Assembly (NCBI RefSeq): GCF_900156625.1
Contig: NZ_FTOB01000003.1
Span: forward strand, 850,780-914,779
Source of the DNA: Zobellia uliginosa
GTDB lineage: Bacteria; Bacteroidota; Bacteroidia; Flavobacteriales; Flavobacteriaceae
Direction: 5' to 3'
Length of the DNA stretch: 64,000 nt
Shown piece by piece: positions 24,885 to 34,173 of this stretch; positions within the stretch are counted from its first letter, which is position 1; each line of letters begins with the position of its first letter. The notes under the pieces were generated by a model. The model made no database searches. It was given only the letters and a program-made list of their open reading frames with translations, and was not told where the DNA came from. The translations under genes were made by a program, and so were the position numbers.

Positions 24885-25101
24885 ACTCTTTGATTTGGTA
24901 TTTTTAATAAAACTGCTCCCCTCTTCCCTAACCCTTATAAGTTGATTTATGCGCTCTAGTCCGTGTTGAAATATTTCTAAACAAATAAGTGTATCATTGA
25001 CATATAATCATCAAAAATGGAAAATGACTAAATTAAATTAAATCATTTAACGTTATTTTAGTAATCATTGCATATATTTAGACCAAGCCCAAATCTAAAA
25101 T

Positions 25102-25680
25102 ATGAACACTTTTTCTGAAAAAGCTTTATGGGAATTATTTACGGAAGGAGATCAAAACGCCTTTTCTTCATTATTTAAAACCTATTATCCCCAGCTCTAT
25201 GGTTACGGAATAAAGCTCTCTTCAGACTCATTTATTACTGAAGATTGTCTTCAAAATTTTTTTATCTACTTACATAAAAATCGAAGAAAAATAAGAAAAG
25301 TAAACCATGTAAAATCTTACTTATATACCTCTTTTCGAAGGGAAATTCTAAAAAGTTTGAAAAAGGAACGGCAATTTAGTTCCTATGAGACGTCATTGGA
25401 AAGGGGTCGGTCGTTCGGATTTTCGCCCGAAGAATTGAAAATCGAGCAAGAATTAAGCCATATCAAGACTACTACCCTGGCCATCTTGCTCAACACGCTC
25501 TCTACACGACAGCGAGAAGTCATCTATCTAAAATACTATAGTGGACTATCAACAAAAGACACCATGGAGGTAATGGATATATCTTATCAAAGTGTGTTGA
25601 ACACCCTGCAGAAGGCCTTTGCCAAACTACGAAATGAAATCGAGGATCGAGAAATATCGGCGATCTTAAAAAAAACTTAG
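25102..25680 (+). CDS. ECF-type RNA polymerase sigma factor
   Basis: A 192-residue sigma-70 family protein of the extracytoplasmic type. The region 2 segment (about 20-85) contains ITEDCLQNFFIYLHKNR and SYLYTSFRREIL, and region 4 (about 130-180) contains LSTRQREVIYLKYYSGLSTKDTMEVM with a helix-turn-helix. The following genes are a FecR-like anti-sigma factor (56 bp further on by the preferred start) and an STN-type TonB receptor. Together these form a FecI-FecR-FecA-like surface signalling unit in which ligand binding outside releases the sigma factor inside. Confidence 0.92.
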   Translation: MNTFSEKALWELFTEGDQNAFSSLFKTYYPQLYGYGIKLSSDSFITEDCLQNFFIYLHKNRRKIRKVNHVKSYLYTSFRREILKSLKKERQFSSYETSLERGRSFGFSPEELKIEQELSHIKTTTLAILLNTLSTRQREVIYLKYYSGLSTKDTMEVMDISYQSVLNTLQKAFAKLRNEIEDREISAILKKT

Positions 25681-25736
25681 AAAAAAAAGGGTATAAAAAA
25701 TAAACCATGGTCTCTTTATTAATGAAGATCCTGTTT

Positions 25737-26732
25737 ATGAGCAAAGAAGAACTATCCCTTTTAGAGATACTGATCGAAGATCTATCGTTCGTAAACTGGG
25801 CGAAGAACCACAATCAAAATGATGTGGCCTTCTGGAACAATTGGATCAGGCAACATCCTGATAAAATAGAAACGGTATACAATGCCAAGGCGATAATATT
25901 AGGTATCAAATTCAACAAGACCCAAGTTTCAGAAACCAAAATAGACCAAGCCCTTAGCGATATACTAGCCTTAGTAGAAGTGGAAGAAAAAAGTTTTAAA
26001 AAGGAAAAAAAATCCTTCAGCGTCATAAAATATATGGCAATGGCGACCACCTTGGTTCTCTTTATAAGCTTGGCCTATTTGTTTATTCCTACCGACACCA
26101 CCGTTACCCATACCACCCTATTCGGGGAAATCATCGATTTAAAGCTGCCCGATGGTACTTCGGTCATCTTAAACGGTAATTCTGAGATAAGCTATGACAA
26201 AAATACTCCCCGTAATATAAATCTATCTGGAGAGGCTTACTTTAAGGTAAAATCCATTCCCTCTACCAAAGCGAAATTTTGGGTTAATACCAGGGATTTA
26301 AAGGTAGAGGTATTCGGAACACAGTTCCATGTAAGTACACGAAACAATAAGACCGGTGTTCTTTTGGATGAAGGCCGCATTGAGCTTTTGCTGGGGAACG
26401 GCACCTCCAAAAAAATGAAGCCTGGCGAATTGGTGTCGTATTCCAATAAAGACAAGATTACCACCCATGACAAGGTGACCCAAGAACTTTCCTATTCCCT
26501 ATGGCGCGAAGGAACCTATATATTCAACAACACCACAGTATATGAGGTCATGAAAAATATAGAACAGGCCTATGGTCTGAAAACGGAATTTATAGATGAA
26601 GAACTCAAAGGTCAAAAACTTACGGGAGGTATCCCTAACCAAAATCTAAAAATTTGTTTGTCGGCCATAGAAAAATCGACTGGAACCCGAATTGTCGTGA
26701 AAGACAATAGACTTATAATGTTTAAAAATTAA
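25737..26732 (+). CDS. FecR-like anti-sigma factor
   Basis: A 331-residue single-pass inner-membrane protein. The cytoplasmic part has the FVNWAKN...FWNNWI motif of FecR anti-sigma domains at about 18-40, a TM helix lies at about 95-116 (MAMATTLVLFISLAYLFI), and the periplasmic FecR domain has LPDGTSVILNGNSEISY and a C-terminal DUF4974 region (about 262-331). The ATG at 25737 is chosen since it places the start at the usual distance from FVNWA; ATG codons at 25707 and 25722 are also in frame. Confidence 0.9.
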   Translation: MSKEELSLLEILIEDLSFVNWAKNHNQNDVAFWNNWIRQHPDKIETVYNAKAIILGIKFNKTQVSETKIDQALSDILALVEVEEKSFKKEKKSFSVIKYMAMATTLVLFISLAYLFIPTDTTVTHTTLFGEIIDLKLPDGTSVILNGNSEISYDKNTPRNINLSGEAYFKVKSIPSTKAKFWVNTRDLKVEVFGTQFHVSTRNNKTGVLLDEGRIELLLGNGTSKKMKPGELVSYSNKDKITTHDKVTQELSYSLWREGTYIFNNTTVYEVMKNIEQAYGLKTEFIDEELKGQKLTGGIPNQNLKICLSAIEKSTGTRIVVKDNRLIMFKN

Positions 26733-26752
26733 CTCAAAATCAAATCATTACT

Positions 26753-29700
26753 ATGAGAAACACTATTATGAAAACACTGTTAGCCGCTAGCCTGTTGATT
26801 GGAAGTATTCCGATTCAGGCTTCGGAGAAAAACCTTGACGGGGAATTGGAAAAGAGCGTTACGCTTTCCGATTTTCTCGCGGATTTGAGCAAAAAACACA
26901 AGGTTTATTTTACGTATAATGCCAGCCTTATATCTGGAGAACATCTAAATCCTGAGGAATATCGATATAATAAGCTCAATAAAATCATACATAAACTAGA
27001 AATTAAAACCAGTTTCGATTTTGAGTATTTGGGCAATAGCTATTATGTGGTATATCACAAGAAAGCCGAGAAAATAAAAATTAAGAAGCTTTCCCTTAAT
27101 ACCTTGGGCCATGCTACCGCTTTGGATCTATCCGTGCTTCAGCAATCCGTTTCGGGAAAAGTTGAAGATCAAGATGGTAACCCATTAGCAGGTGTTAATG
27201 TGGTGGAAAAGGGAACGACCAATGGTACCACGACCGATTTTGACGGAAATTATACCATTGAGGTTTCCGACGATGCCACCCTAGTTTTTAGTTATATAGG
27301 ATTTCCCACCACAGAAAAAAAGGTGGCGGAAAAATCGGTTATAAACGTATCGCTTAGTGAAGGCGTACAATTGGAGGAGTTTATTGTTGTAGGGTCGCGG
27401 ACCGCTCCCCGAAGCAACACGGACACGCCATTACCCGTTGACGTTGTAGGGGTAAAGGAATTAACCTCTACAGGGCAAGCGACTTTTGATAAAGCCTTGC
27501 AGTATAGAATTCCCTCGTTCAACACGGTTCAAACTCCCGTAAACGATGCTACTTCCTTACTCGATCCTTATGAGATTCGTAATATGGGGCCAAGTAGGAC
27601 CCTGATTTTAATAAATGGTAAACGTAAGAACCTAAGTGCCCTTTTGTATACACAAACCTCCCCAGGGCGAGGTGAAACGGGTGCGGATATTTCCGCCATA
27701 CCCACCGATGCCATTAAAAGAGTGGAAATCCTTAGGGACGGTGCTTCGGCCCAATATGGTTCCGATGCGATTGCCGGTGTTATGAATATCATTTTAAAAG
27801 ATAGTCCTAATGAAGGTTCCGCTACGGTGCGTACGGGAATTACCTCGGAAGGTGACGGCGAAATGTTCGGGGTATCCTTGAATAATGGAAGTTCAATAGG
27901 CGAAGACAAGGGGTTTATCAATTACACCATTGATTTATCTAAAGTAAACCAAGCCAATAGACCCGGAACGGTAGATGCCAACGGTGAATATGCCGATTTT
28001 GTTTATCGGGATCCCCTAAACCCTGAAAACTACGGAAACGGTCATGATGAAGCGAGCTTGATCGCTAGAAACCAGGCAGGTTTGAACCTGGTAAACAACT
28101 TCTTGGCCGAAATTCCGGATGCGGGCAACATCAATGGTTCGCCAGAAACGGCAGCGGCCAAATTTTCGGTCAATTTCGGCTACGATTTAAGTGACAACAC
28201 GCAATTATACGGAAATGCAGCCTATGTATATAAGGCGGTAAACAGTTTTGCCAACTATAGAACCCCCTACTGGAGACAAGCTGCCCCATTATCTCCGCTT
28301 GACCTTGATGGAACGGATTATTCAAGCTACTTGACCGATTTCTTTCCTGATGGCCCTAACGGCTCTTATGTAGGTTACGTGCCTACCTTTGAAGGATTGC
28401 TTAGTGATTATAACGGTACTATCGGGTTCAAGTCGACCATTAACGATTGGAACATAGACGCTAGTTTCACTACTGGCGGTAACTTACAGACCTATAAGGT
28501 CAATAATTCACACAACCCTAATTTTGTGTACTCCCCTTCAGTCTTTATTGATGCCAATGGAAATGGTTCGGTAGATGATGGGGAAATCACGGAAGGTTCG
28601 CAGTTGTATCGAGAGAACAGTCAGCAATCGTTCAATCCTGGAGGAACAAAATTCACGCACAATGTTGGGAATATTGATATCTCAAGACTGCTTTCCGATA
28701 AAATAAGCATAGGTGTCGGTGCAGAGTTCAGAACAGAGACGTTTGAAATCATAGAAGGGGAACTGGCTTCCTATGATGGTGGCGGTGCCGATTCATTTGC
28801 AGGCGCCTCTCCTCAAAACTCCGGTAAATTCAACAGGTATAACATTGGTGGTTATTTAAGTTTAGACTACGACGTAACCGATGCGTTCTTGTTAAGCGGT
28901 ACTGTTAGAACGGAAAACTATTCTGATTTTGGCAATGCTTTTGTATATAAGTTCAGCTCACGTTATAAAGTGGCTGACGCGTTTACCTTAAGAGGTTCGA
29001 TCTCTTCTGGGTTTAGGGCGCCTACCTTACATCAGATCTACACTCAAAAAGCTCAGTATAGTTTTGTCCCTGGCCAAGGTATTCAAGTGGGTGGTTTGAT
29101 CAACAACGTGTCTACACAGGCCAAACTTTTGGGCATACCACAATTAGATGCAGAAACGTCTACGAACTTTACCATTGGTTTTGGTGGAAAAATAGCCAAC
29201 AAGTTCAGTTATACTTTCGACTACTACAATATTGCCGTAGAAGATAGAATTGTATTGGGGAATGAAATTGGAGGAAGCGGCGATGCTGCCAATCCCTTAG
29301 ATGTTCTTTTGGCAAACAATAATTTAAGTGATGTTAGCTTTTTTTCTAACGCCATAGACACAAGAACTTCCGGTGTAGATGTGGTTCTTGCCTACAAGGG
29401 CATTGCCATTGGGGCAGGTAGTCTAGATTTGAATTTATCGGGAAACTATACGATTCAAAACGAACTTGATGGTCCGGTCAAGAATATTCCTTTAGTGGAA
29501 AACTCAGGTCAATCTGTAGTCAACGGAACTCAAGAGGCCTTGTTTTTTACTTCTCGCCCTGAAACAAAATGGATTTTTGGAATGAACTACAATATCAATA
29601 AATTCGGTTTTTCCTTGAACAATACCTATTTCGGAAAAACAACGTTCCAGCAACAGGGATTACAAGACCTTGAGGACATTTTTGTCAATGCTTCCGATAT

Positions 29701-30025
29701 TCCTGCAGGGGCTGTAGCAGATGGAGGGTCTGATTTAAGTACGGAGTTCACCCCAAAAATCGTGACCGATTTAGGGATTAATTTTAATGCAACTGAAAAG
29801 TTTACGATTGCATTGAATGTGAACAATTTATTTAATGTATTGCCTGAATGGAGTTTTGTTGATGCAACGGCAACCGGCCAAGCTATATTGGATGGCGCTG
29901 CGGTTGTGAATTCGCCCTCTAACCTGATTACCTTTAATCAAAGGTATTCTCAAATGACTTATGACGGCTATCATTTCAGTCAATTGGGAACCATGTTCAA
30001 TTTATCGTTGAACTATAAGTTTTAA
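26753..30025 (+). CDS. TonB-dependent receptor with STN and carboxypeptidase-like domains
   Basis: A 1090-residue outer membrane receptor. Signal peptide at about 1-23 (IPIQAS), STN signalling domain at about 30-100 (ADLSKKHKVYFTYNASLI), carboxypeptidase-like plug extension at about 132-205 (VSGKVEDQDGNPLAGVNV), plug domain at about 220-350 with GPSRTLILINGKR and GSDAIAGVMNIIL, then a beta-barrel ending in FNLSLNYKF. The STN domain and the upstream sigma/anti-sigma genes indicate that it both transports and signals. No SusD-like lipoprotein follows: the stop is followed by a terminator. The ligand is unknown. It lacks SusC hallmarks, so a polysaccharide role is not supported. Confidence 0.92.
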   Translation: MRNTIMKTLLAASLLIGSIPIQASEKNLDGELEKSVTLSDFLADLSKKHKVYFTYNASLISGEHLNPEEYRYNKLNKIIHKLEIKTSFDFEYLGNSYYVVYHKKAEKIKIKKLSLNTLGHATALDLSVLQQSVSGKVEDQDGNPLAGVNVVEKGTTNGTTTDFDGNYTIEVSDDATLVFSYIGFPTTEKKVAEKSVINVSLSEGVQLEEFIVVGSRTAPRSNTDTPLPVDVVGVKELTSTGQATFDKALQYRIPSFNTVQTPVNDATSLLDPYEIRNMGPSRTLILINGKRKNLSALLYTQTSPGRGETGADISAIPTDAIKRVEILRDGASAQYGSDAIAGVMNIILKDSPNEGSATVRTGITSEGDGEMFGVSLNNGSSIGEDKGFINYTIDLSKVNQANRPGTVDANGEYADFVYRDPLNPENYGNGHDEASLIARNQAGLNLVNNFLAEIPDAGNINGSPETAAAKFSVNFGYDLSDNTQLYGNAAYVYKAVNSFANYRTPYWRQAAPLSPLDLDGTDYSSYLTDFFPDGPNGSYVGYVPTFEGLLSDYNGTIGFKSTINDWNIDASFTTGGNLQTYKVNNSHNPNFVYSPSVFIDANGNGSVDDGEITEGSQLYRENSQQSFNPGGTKFTHNVGNIDISRLLSDKISIGVGAEFRTETFEIIEGELASYDGGGADSFAGASPQNSGKFNRYNIGGYLSLDYDVTDAFLLSGTVRTENYSDFGNAFVYKFSSRYKVADAFTLRGSISSGFRAPTLHQIYTQKAQYSFVPGQGIQVGGLINNVSTQAKLLGIPQLDAETSTNFTIGFGGKIANKFSYTFDYYNIAVEDRIVLGNEIGGSGDAANPLDVLLANNNLSDVSFFSNAIDTRTSGVDVVLAYKGIAIGAGSLDLNLSGNYTIQNELDGPVKNIPLVENSGQSVVNGTQEALFFTSRPETKWIFGMNYNINKFGFSLNNTYFGKTTFQQQGLQDLEDIFVNASDIPAGAVADGGSDLSTEFTPKIVTDLGINFNATEKFTIALNVNNLFNVLPEWSFVDATATGQAILDGAAVVNSPSNLITFNQRYSQMTYDGYHFSQLGTMFNLSLNYKF

Positions 30026-30057
30026 GTTATTACAGTTAAGTGTATTATTATTTGAAC

Positions 30058-30090
30058 AAAAGCCGCCTTGCTATAGGCGGCTTTTATTTT
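30058..30090 (+). terminator. intrinsic terminator of the TonB receptor gene
   Basis: Stem AAAAGCCGCC (30058-30067) / GGCGGCTTTT (30076-30085), loop of 8 nt, then ATTTT. Confidence 0.88.
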
Positions 30091-30111
30091 GCCCATGCCC
30101 ATATTAAGAAA

Positions 30112-30138
30112 CAAAAAACCCGGGCAGTGCCCAGGTTT
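30112..30138 (-). terminator. intrinsic terminator of the ferredoxin gene
   Basis: AAACC-C-GGGC (30116-30125) pairs with GCCC-A-GGTTT (30129-30138) with one C-A mismatch. On the minus strand it is followed by a run of six T. Confidence 0.75.
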
Positions 30139-30177
30139 CTATGTAATGTCTTTCAACTTAAAGATTAGCCCAAGGGC

Positions 30178-30531
30178 CTAGCCTTCGGGGTGCATGAATT
30201 TTTGTTTGGCCAAAAGAATCTCTTCCGACTCTACGTGTTCATCGTCAGGAACACAACAATCTACCGGGCAGACCGCGGCACACTGTGGCTCCTCATGAAA
30301 GCCCATGCATTCGGTGCATTTATCAGGTGAGATATAATAGATCTCATCACTGATCGGTTCTTGTACCTCGTCTGCGTTCACCGCCTTACCGTTTGGAAGC
30401 ACAACATCCCCTTCGAGAGAAGTACCGTCACTGTAACGCCATTCATCAGCTCCTTCGTAAATTGCAGTATTAGGACACTCAGGCTCACAAGCCCCGCAAT
30501 TGATGCATTCATCCGTTATTACTATCGCCAT
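30178..30531 (-). CDS. 2[4Fe-4S] ferredoxin
   Basis: A 117-residue bacterial-type ferredoxin. The first cluster motif is [12 protein letters not shown] (residues 10-21). The second, [18 protein letters not shown], carries the insertion typical of the Allochromatium-like ferredoxins common in Flavobacteriia. A 40-residue loop between the clusters is longer than in clostridial forms. It is divergent from the LuxC-like acyl-CoA reductase gene across 130 bp, an arrangement that recurs with serC in this phylum. Confidence 0.93.
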   Translation of the reverse strand: MAIVITDECINCGACEPECPNTAIYEGADEWRYSDGTSLEGDVVLPNGKAVNADEVQEPISDEIYYISPDKCTECMGFHEEPQCAAVCPVDCCVPDDEHVESEEILLAKQKFMHPEG

Positions 30532-30616
30532 ATTCGTTTTATTAAGCTGAACGGACTTTAACCCGTTCGTTATATTTTCATTTTAATCTTAAAAGCAAAA
30601 ATCGATTCAGTATTCT

Positions 30617-30624
30617 TACTTTTG
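30617..30624 (+). promoter_or_regulatory. possible -7 box of the acyl-CoA reductase gene
   Basis: TACTTTTG matches TAnnTTTG and lies 37 nt before the ATG at 30662. A matching TTTG at -33 is not seen. A hairpin GAACGG (30549-30554) / CCGTTC (30563-30568) also lies in this divergent spacer. Confidence 0.45.
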
Positions 30625-30661
30625 CACAAAGGTACTTCGGAATACAATTTTGAACAAATAT

Positions 30662-31702
30662 ATGAACGACCATCACAAAACTTTTATTGCTTTTGTTAAA
30701 CTCGGCCACTTTCTTAGGGAGTTTGTTACATTGGAAACACCAAATGATGAATGGTCGCAAAAATTAGATGAGGCCATTGTCCTGTCCAAACACAAAAATG
30801 GTTGGTTTACCCGGGAAAATGTAATACACGCGCTCAAAAGCTGGGGCGAATTGCTTACCGATGAAAATCTTACCGCTTGGCTATCGGGCTACGACGTCAA
30901 ACAGAACCGCCCGAAAACGGTGGCCCTGATTATGGCGGGAAATATTCCCTTGGTCGGTTTTCACGACTTTCTGTCGGTACTCATTACCGGAAACAAGGTG
31001 TTGGCCAAATTGTCTTCCAACGACGATGTGCTCACTATCTTTATTAAGGATTACCTGGTTTCGGTCGAACCTTCCTTAAAAGACAGCATTGAAATTTCCG
31101 ATGGACGTCTAGAGAACTTCGATGCCGTAATCGCCACGGGAAGCAACAATACCTCCCGCTACTTTGAGCACTATTTCAGTAAGGTACCGAATATTATTCG
31201 AAAAAACAGAAACTCGGTTGCCGTCTTGACCGGAAACGAATCGGCGGAACAGCTCAATGCCTTGGGGGAAGACGTGTTCCGTTATTACGGTTTGGGGTGT
31301 AGAAGTGTCAGCAAGATCTTTGTTCCCGAAGCCTACGATTTCGATACACTTTTTAAGGCCGTATACCCCCACCACCCTATTGTGGAGCATATTAAATACG
31401 CCAATAACTACGATTACAATAAAGCGGTCTATCTGATGTCGGAGTTTAAGATACTCGATAACGGGTTTTTGATCCTTAAGGAAGATAAAAGCTATAGCTC
31501 CCCTATTGCTTCACTCTTCTACGAACGTTATAAGGACCTTTCTTTATTAAAGGAAAGACTTGCGTCGGATGCGGATGAACTGCAGTGCATTGTAGGGCAA
31601 GACATCGTAGAGGGTGAGATACCTTTCGGAAAGACCCAACAACCCTCGCTAACGGACTACGCCGACAACCTTGACACTGTTGACTTCCTGTTAAAAAACT
31701 AA
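30662..31702 (+). CDS. acyl-CoA reductase, LuxC family
   Basis: A 346-residue protein of the LuxC-like acyl-CoA reductase family (PF05893), an aldehyde-dehydrogenase-fold enzyme that reduces acyl groups to aldehydes. The nucleophile is the Cys in YYGLGCRSVSK (Cys213), with MAGNIPLVGFHDFL and the ATGSNNTSRYFEHYF nucleotide-binding region upstream. The frame is open to a TTG at 30650; the ATG at 30662 is used. No other lux genes are present, so bioluminescence is not implied. It is followed by serC after 76 bp. Confidence 0.85.
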   Translation: MNDHHKTFIAFVKLGHFLREFVTLETPNDEWSQKLDEAIVLSKHKNGWFTRENVIHALKSWGELLTDENLTAWLSGYDVKQNRPKTVALIMAGNIPLVGFHDFLSVLITGNKVLAKLSSNDDVLTIFIKDYLVSVEPSLKDSIEISDGRLENFDAVIATGSNNTSRYFEHYFSKVPNIIRKNRNSVAVLTGNESAEQLNALGEDVFRYYGLGCRSVSKIFVPEAYDFDTLFKAVYPHHPIVEHIKYANNYDYNKAVYLMSEFKILDNGFLILKEDKSYSSPIASLFYERYKDLSLLKERLASDADELQCIVGQDIVEGEIPFGKTQQPSLTDYADNLDTVDFLLKN

Positions 31703-31778
31703 TGGAATTTTTCGTGATAAATGCTTAGGTTTTCCCTTAAATTCAAGACCTTTATCCTCTTAAATTATTTTACACCTT

Positions 31779-32843
31779 ATGAAAAAACATAATTTTAGTG
31801 CCGGACCTTGCGTACTACCGCAAGAGGTATTCCTAAAAGCTTCTGAAGCTATAATGGACTTTAATGAATCGGGACTTTCGCTTATAGAAATTTCTCATAG
31901 AAGCAAAGACTTTGTTGAAGTCATGGAAAAGGCACGTAGTCTTGCCCTAGAGCTTTTGGACTTGGAGGGCAAAGGGTATTCAGCACTTTTTCTTCAAGGT
32001 GGGGCAAGTATGCAGTTTCTTATGACTGCCTATAACCTTCTTGAAAACAAGGCCGGGTATTTAAATACGGGTACCTGGAGTGAAAAGGCCATCAAAGAGG
32101 CCAAGATGTTCGGGGATATTATGGAAGTTGGTTCTTCAAAAGATGAGAACTTTAACTATATACCAAAAGGCTATGCCATACCCGAAGGTCTAGATTATCT
32201 TCATTTGACTTCGAACAATACTATTTTTGGCACCCAGATCAAGAAATTTCCAAAGACGAATGTGCCTTTGGTTTGCGATATGAGTTCCGATATTTTTTCG
32301 CGACAACTTGACTTCACCCAATTCGACCTGATTTACGCCGGAGCACAAAAAAATATGGGCCCCGCCGGTACAACCTTGGTCGTGGTAAAAGATGATATTC
32401 TAGGGAAGGTCTCAAGAAAAATCCCAAGTATGCTCGATTACCAAGTGCATATCTCTAAAGACAGTATGTTCAATACCCCTCCGGTATTTGCGGTATATAC
32501 CTCTATGTTGACATTAGAGTGGCTAAAAGACTTGGGCGGTATTGCGGCGATTGAGGAAATCAATGAGAAGAAGGCACAATTGCTCTATTCTGAAATTGAT
32601 CTGAATCCCGTATTTAAAGGTTTTGCCAAGAAAGAAGATCGTTCGAACATGAATGCTACCTTTAATCTGGCCGATGATAGATTAAAAGAAACCTTTGATG
32701 CCCTCTGGAAAGAAGCCGGAATCAATGGAATCAACGGTCACCGATCCGTAGGTGGATATCGTGCCTCTATGTACAATGCCCTTTCCCTTGAAAGTGTAGG
32801 GGTTTTGGTAGATGTGATGAGCGAAATGGAAAGAAAAGGATAA
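31779..32843 (+). CDS. serC: 3-phosphoserine/phosphohydroxythreonine aminotransferase
   Basis: A PLP enzyme of 354 residues that transaminates 3-phosphohydroxypyruvate to phosphoserine in serine synthesis, and may also serve vitamin B6 synthesis. Start MKKHNFSAGPCVLP, the QGGASMQF phosphate region, the PLP-Lys in YAGAQKNMGPAG, and the C-terminal INGHRSVGGYRASMYNA are all SerC-type. It is followed by the phosphoglycerate dehydrogenase-like gene, which supplies its substrate. Confidence 0.97.
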   Translation: MKKHNFSAGPCVLPQEVFLKASEAIMDFNESGLSLIEISHRSKDFVEVMEKARSLALELLDLEGKGYSALFLQGGASMQFLMTAYNLLENKAGYLNTGTWSEKAIKEAKMFGDIMEVGSSKDENFNYIPKGYAIPEGLDYLHLTSNNTIFGTQIKKFPKTNVPLVCDMSSDIFSRQLDFTQFDLIYAGAQKNMGPAGTTLVVVKDDILGKVSRKIPSMLDYQVHISKDSMFNTPPVFAVYTSMLTLEWLKDLGGIAAIEEINEKKAQLLYSEIDLNPVFKGFAKKEDRSNMNATFNLADDRLKETFDALWKEAGINGINGHRSVGGYRASMYNALSLESVGVLVDVMSEMERKG

Positions 32844-32870
32844 TAGCCTGTTTCCCGTAAAATTAAAATC

Positions 32871-32927
32871 ATAAAAAAAGGACGACCCTTGGTACATGCG
32901 TTGCCGACGGACGGCCTTTTTATTTCA
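32871..32927 (+). terminator. weak terminator-like hairpin between serC and serA-like gene
   Basis: A short GC-rich stem GCCG (32903-32906) / CGGC (32912-32915) followed by CTTTTTATTT, inside a wider AAAAAGG/CCTTTTT pairing. It may only attenuate readthrough into the next gene. Confidence 0.35.
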
Positions 32928-32950
32928 ATACAAACCAATTTTTGAATCAG

Positions 32951-33901
32951 ATGAAAATACTTGCAAATGACGGAATGGCCCAAGCGGGAATCAAAGTACT
33001 TGAAGATTCAGGTTTTGAAGTACTGACCACTAGGGTGGCCCAAGAGCAACTACAGAATTTCATTAACGATAATCAAATAAACGGTCTACTGGTTCGCAGT
33101 GCCACTCAGGTGCGCAAAGACTTGATCGACAACTGCCCTAGCCTAAAACTTATAGGAAGAGGCGGGGTCGGAATGGATAATATTGATGTGGAATATGCCA
33201 AGGGCAAGGGGCTTCATGTAATCAACACCCCTTCGGCTTCATCTTCATCGGTGGCCGAACTTGTGTTCGCCCATCTTTTTGGGGGAGTCAGGTACTTGCA
33301 CGATGCCAATAGGAATATGCCCCTTGAGGGCGATAGCAAGTTCAAGCAGTTGAAGAAATCCTACGCTGCCGGAATGGAGCTACGGGGAAAAACCTTAGGT
33401 ATTATCGGTTTTGGTAGAATCGGTCAGGCCACGGCCAAAATCGCACTGGGCGTAGGTATGAAGGTCATCTACCACGATCCATTTCTTGAAAAGGCATCGA
33501 TCGAGCTGCCCTTTTTCGACGGACGGTCGCTAACTTTTGATTTTGAGTCACAAACTAAGGACGAATTGGTTTCTACCGCCGATTTTATTACACTTCACGT
33601 TCCTGCTCAAAAAAGTTATGTTTTGGGAAAAAAGGAATTTGAGCAAATGAAACCTGGGGTCGGTATCGTAAATGCCGCCCGTGGAGGCGTGCTCGATGAA
33701 GTCGCTTTGGTAGACGCCCTTGAAAACGGGAACGTTTCCTTTGCGGGACTTGATGTGTATGAATCGGAGCCTTCACCGGAAATCAGGATACTGATGCACC
33801 CGAATATTTCGCTTACACCTCATATAGGTGCCGCAACCGGCGAAGCACAGAACCGTATTTCTACCGAATTGGCAGAACAGATCATTACACTATTAAAATA
33901 A
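32951..33901 (+). CDS. serA: D-3-phosphoglycerate dehydrogenase-like D-2-hydroxyacid dehydrogenase
   Basis: A 316-residue NAD-dependent enzyme that would oxidise 3-phosphoglycerate, the first step of serine synthesis. The NAD motif is GIIGFGRIGQ, the catalytic Arg lies in GRGGVGMDNID, the Glu in LDVYESEPSP and the His in LTPHIGAATGEA. It has no ACT domain, so it is the short form without the usual serine-feedback domain. The ATG at 32951 is used; the frame opens at a TTG at 32942. The symbol relies on its place behind serC. Confidence 0.88.
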   Translation: MKILANDGMAQAGIKVLEDSGFEVLTTRVAQEQLQNFINDNQINGLLVRSATQVRKDLIDNCPSLKLIGRGGVGMDNIDVEYAKGKGLHVINTPSASSSSVAELVFAHLFGGVRYLHDANRNMPLEGDSKFKQLKKSYAAGMELRGKTLGIIGFGRIGQATAKIALGVGMKVIYHDPFLEKASIELPFFDGRSLTFDFESQTKDELVSTADFITLHVPAQKSYVLGKKEFEQMKPGVGIVNAARGGVLDEVALVDALENGNVSFAGLDVYESEPSPEIRILMHPNISLTPHIGAATGEAQNRISTELAEQIITLLK

Positions 33902-33925
33902 GTCGAGTATAATACCTTTCCATAA

Positions 33926-33964
33926 CCTCGTTGAACAAGGTGTTGTTCGACGAGGATTTTTTCC
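33926..33964 (+). terminator. strong intrinsic terminator of the serC-serA operon
   Basis: A 13-bp stem, CCTCGTTGAACAA (33926-33938) / TTGTTCGACGAGG (33943-33955), with one wobble pair and a GGTG loop, followed by ATTTTTTCC. Confidence 0.92.
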
Positions 33965-34173
33965 ACTAAATCTCTACGGATAAAAAACCTCATACTTTTT
34001 TTTGCTTTTCTACGGAATTCTTATCGACAACTCACTACGAATCAAATAGGTATATTTTGTATAAAGAAGGTTTGGGCAAGATATTATAAGGGTTCTTTTT
34101 CCTTTCTAGTATTTTCGACCGAATCTTTTTCGTAAATTGTTAATCAATTATAAACACATAAACACTAAACATT

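Noticed and set aside
26753..30025. Reading the STN receptor as a SusC glycan transporter
   Set aside because: No SusD-like gene follows and the plug and size pattern are not SusC-like, so only the general receptor call is kept.
30662..31702. Bioluminescence gene luxC
   Set aside because: The family match is real but luxA, luxB, luxD and luxE are absent and the neighbours are serine genes, so only the acyl-CoA reductase family is claimed.
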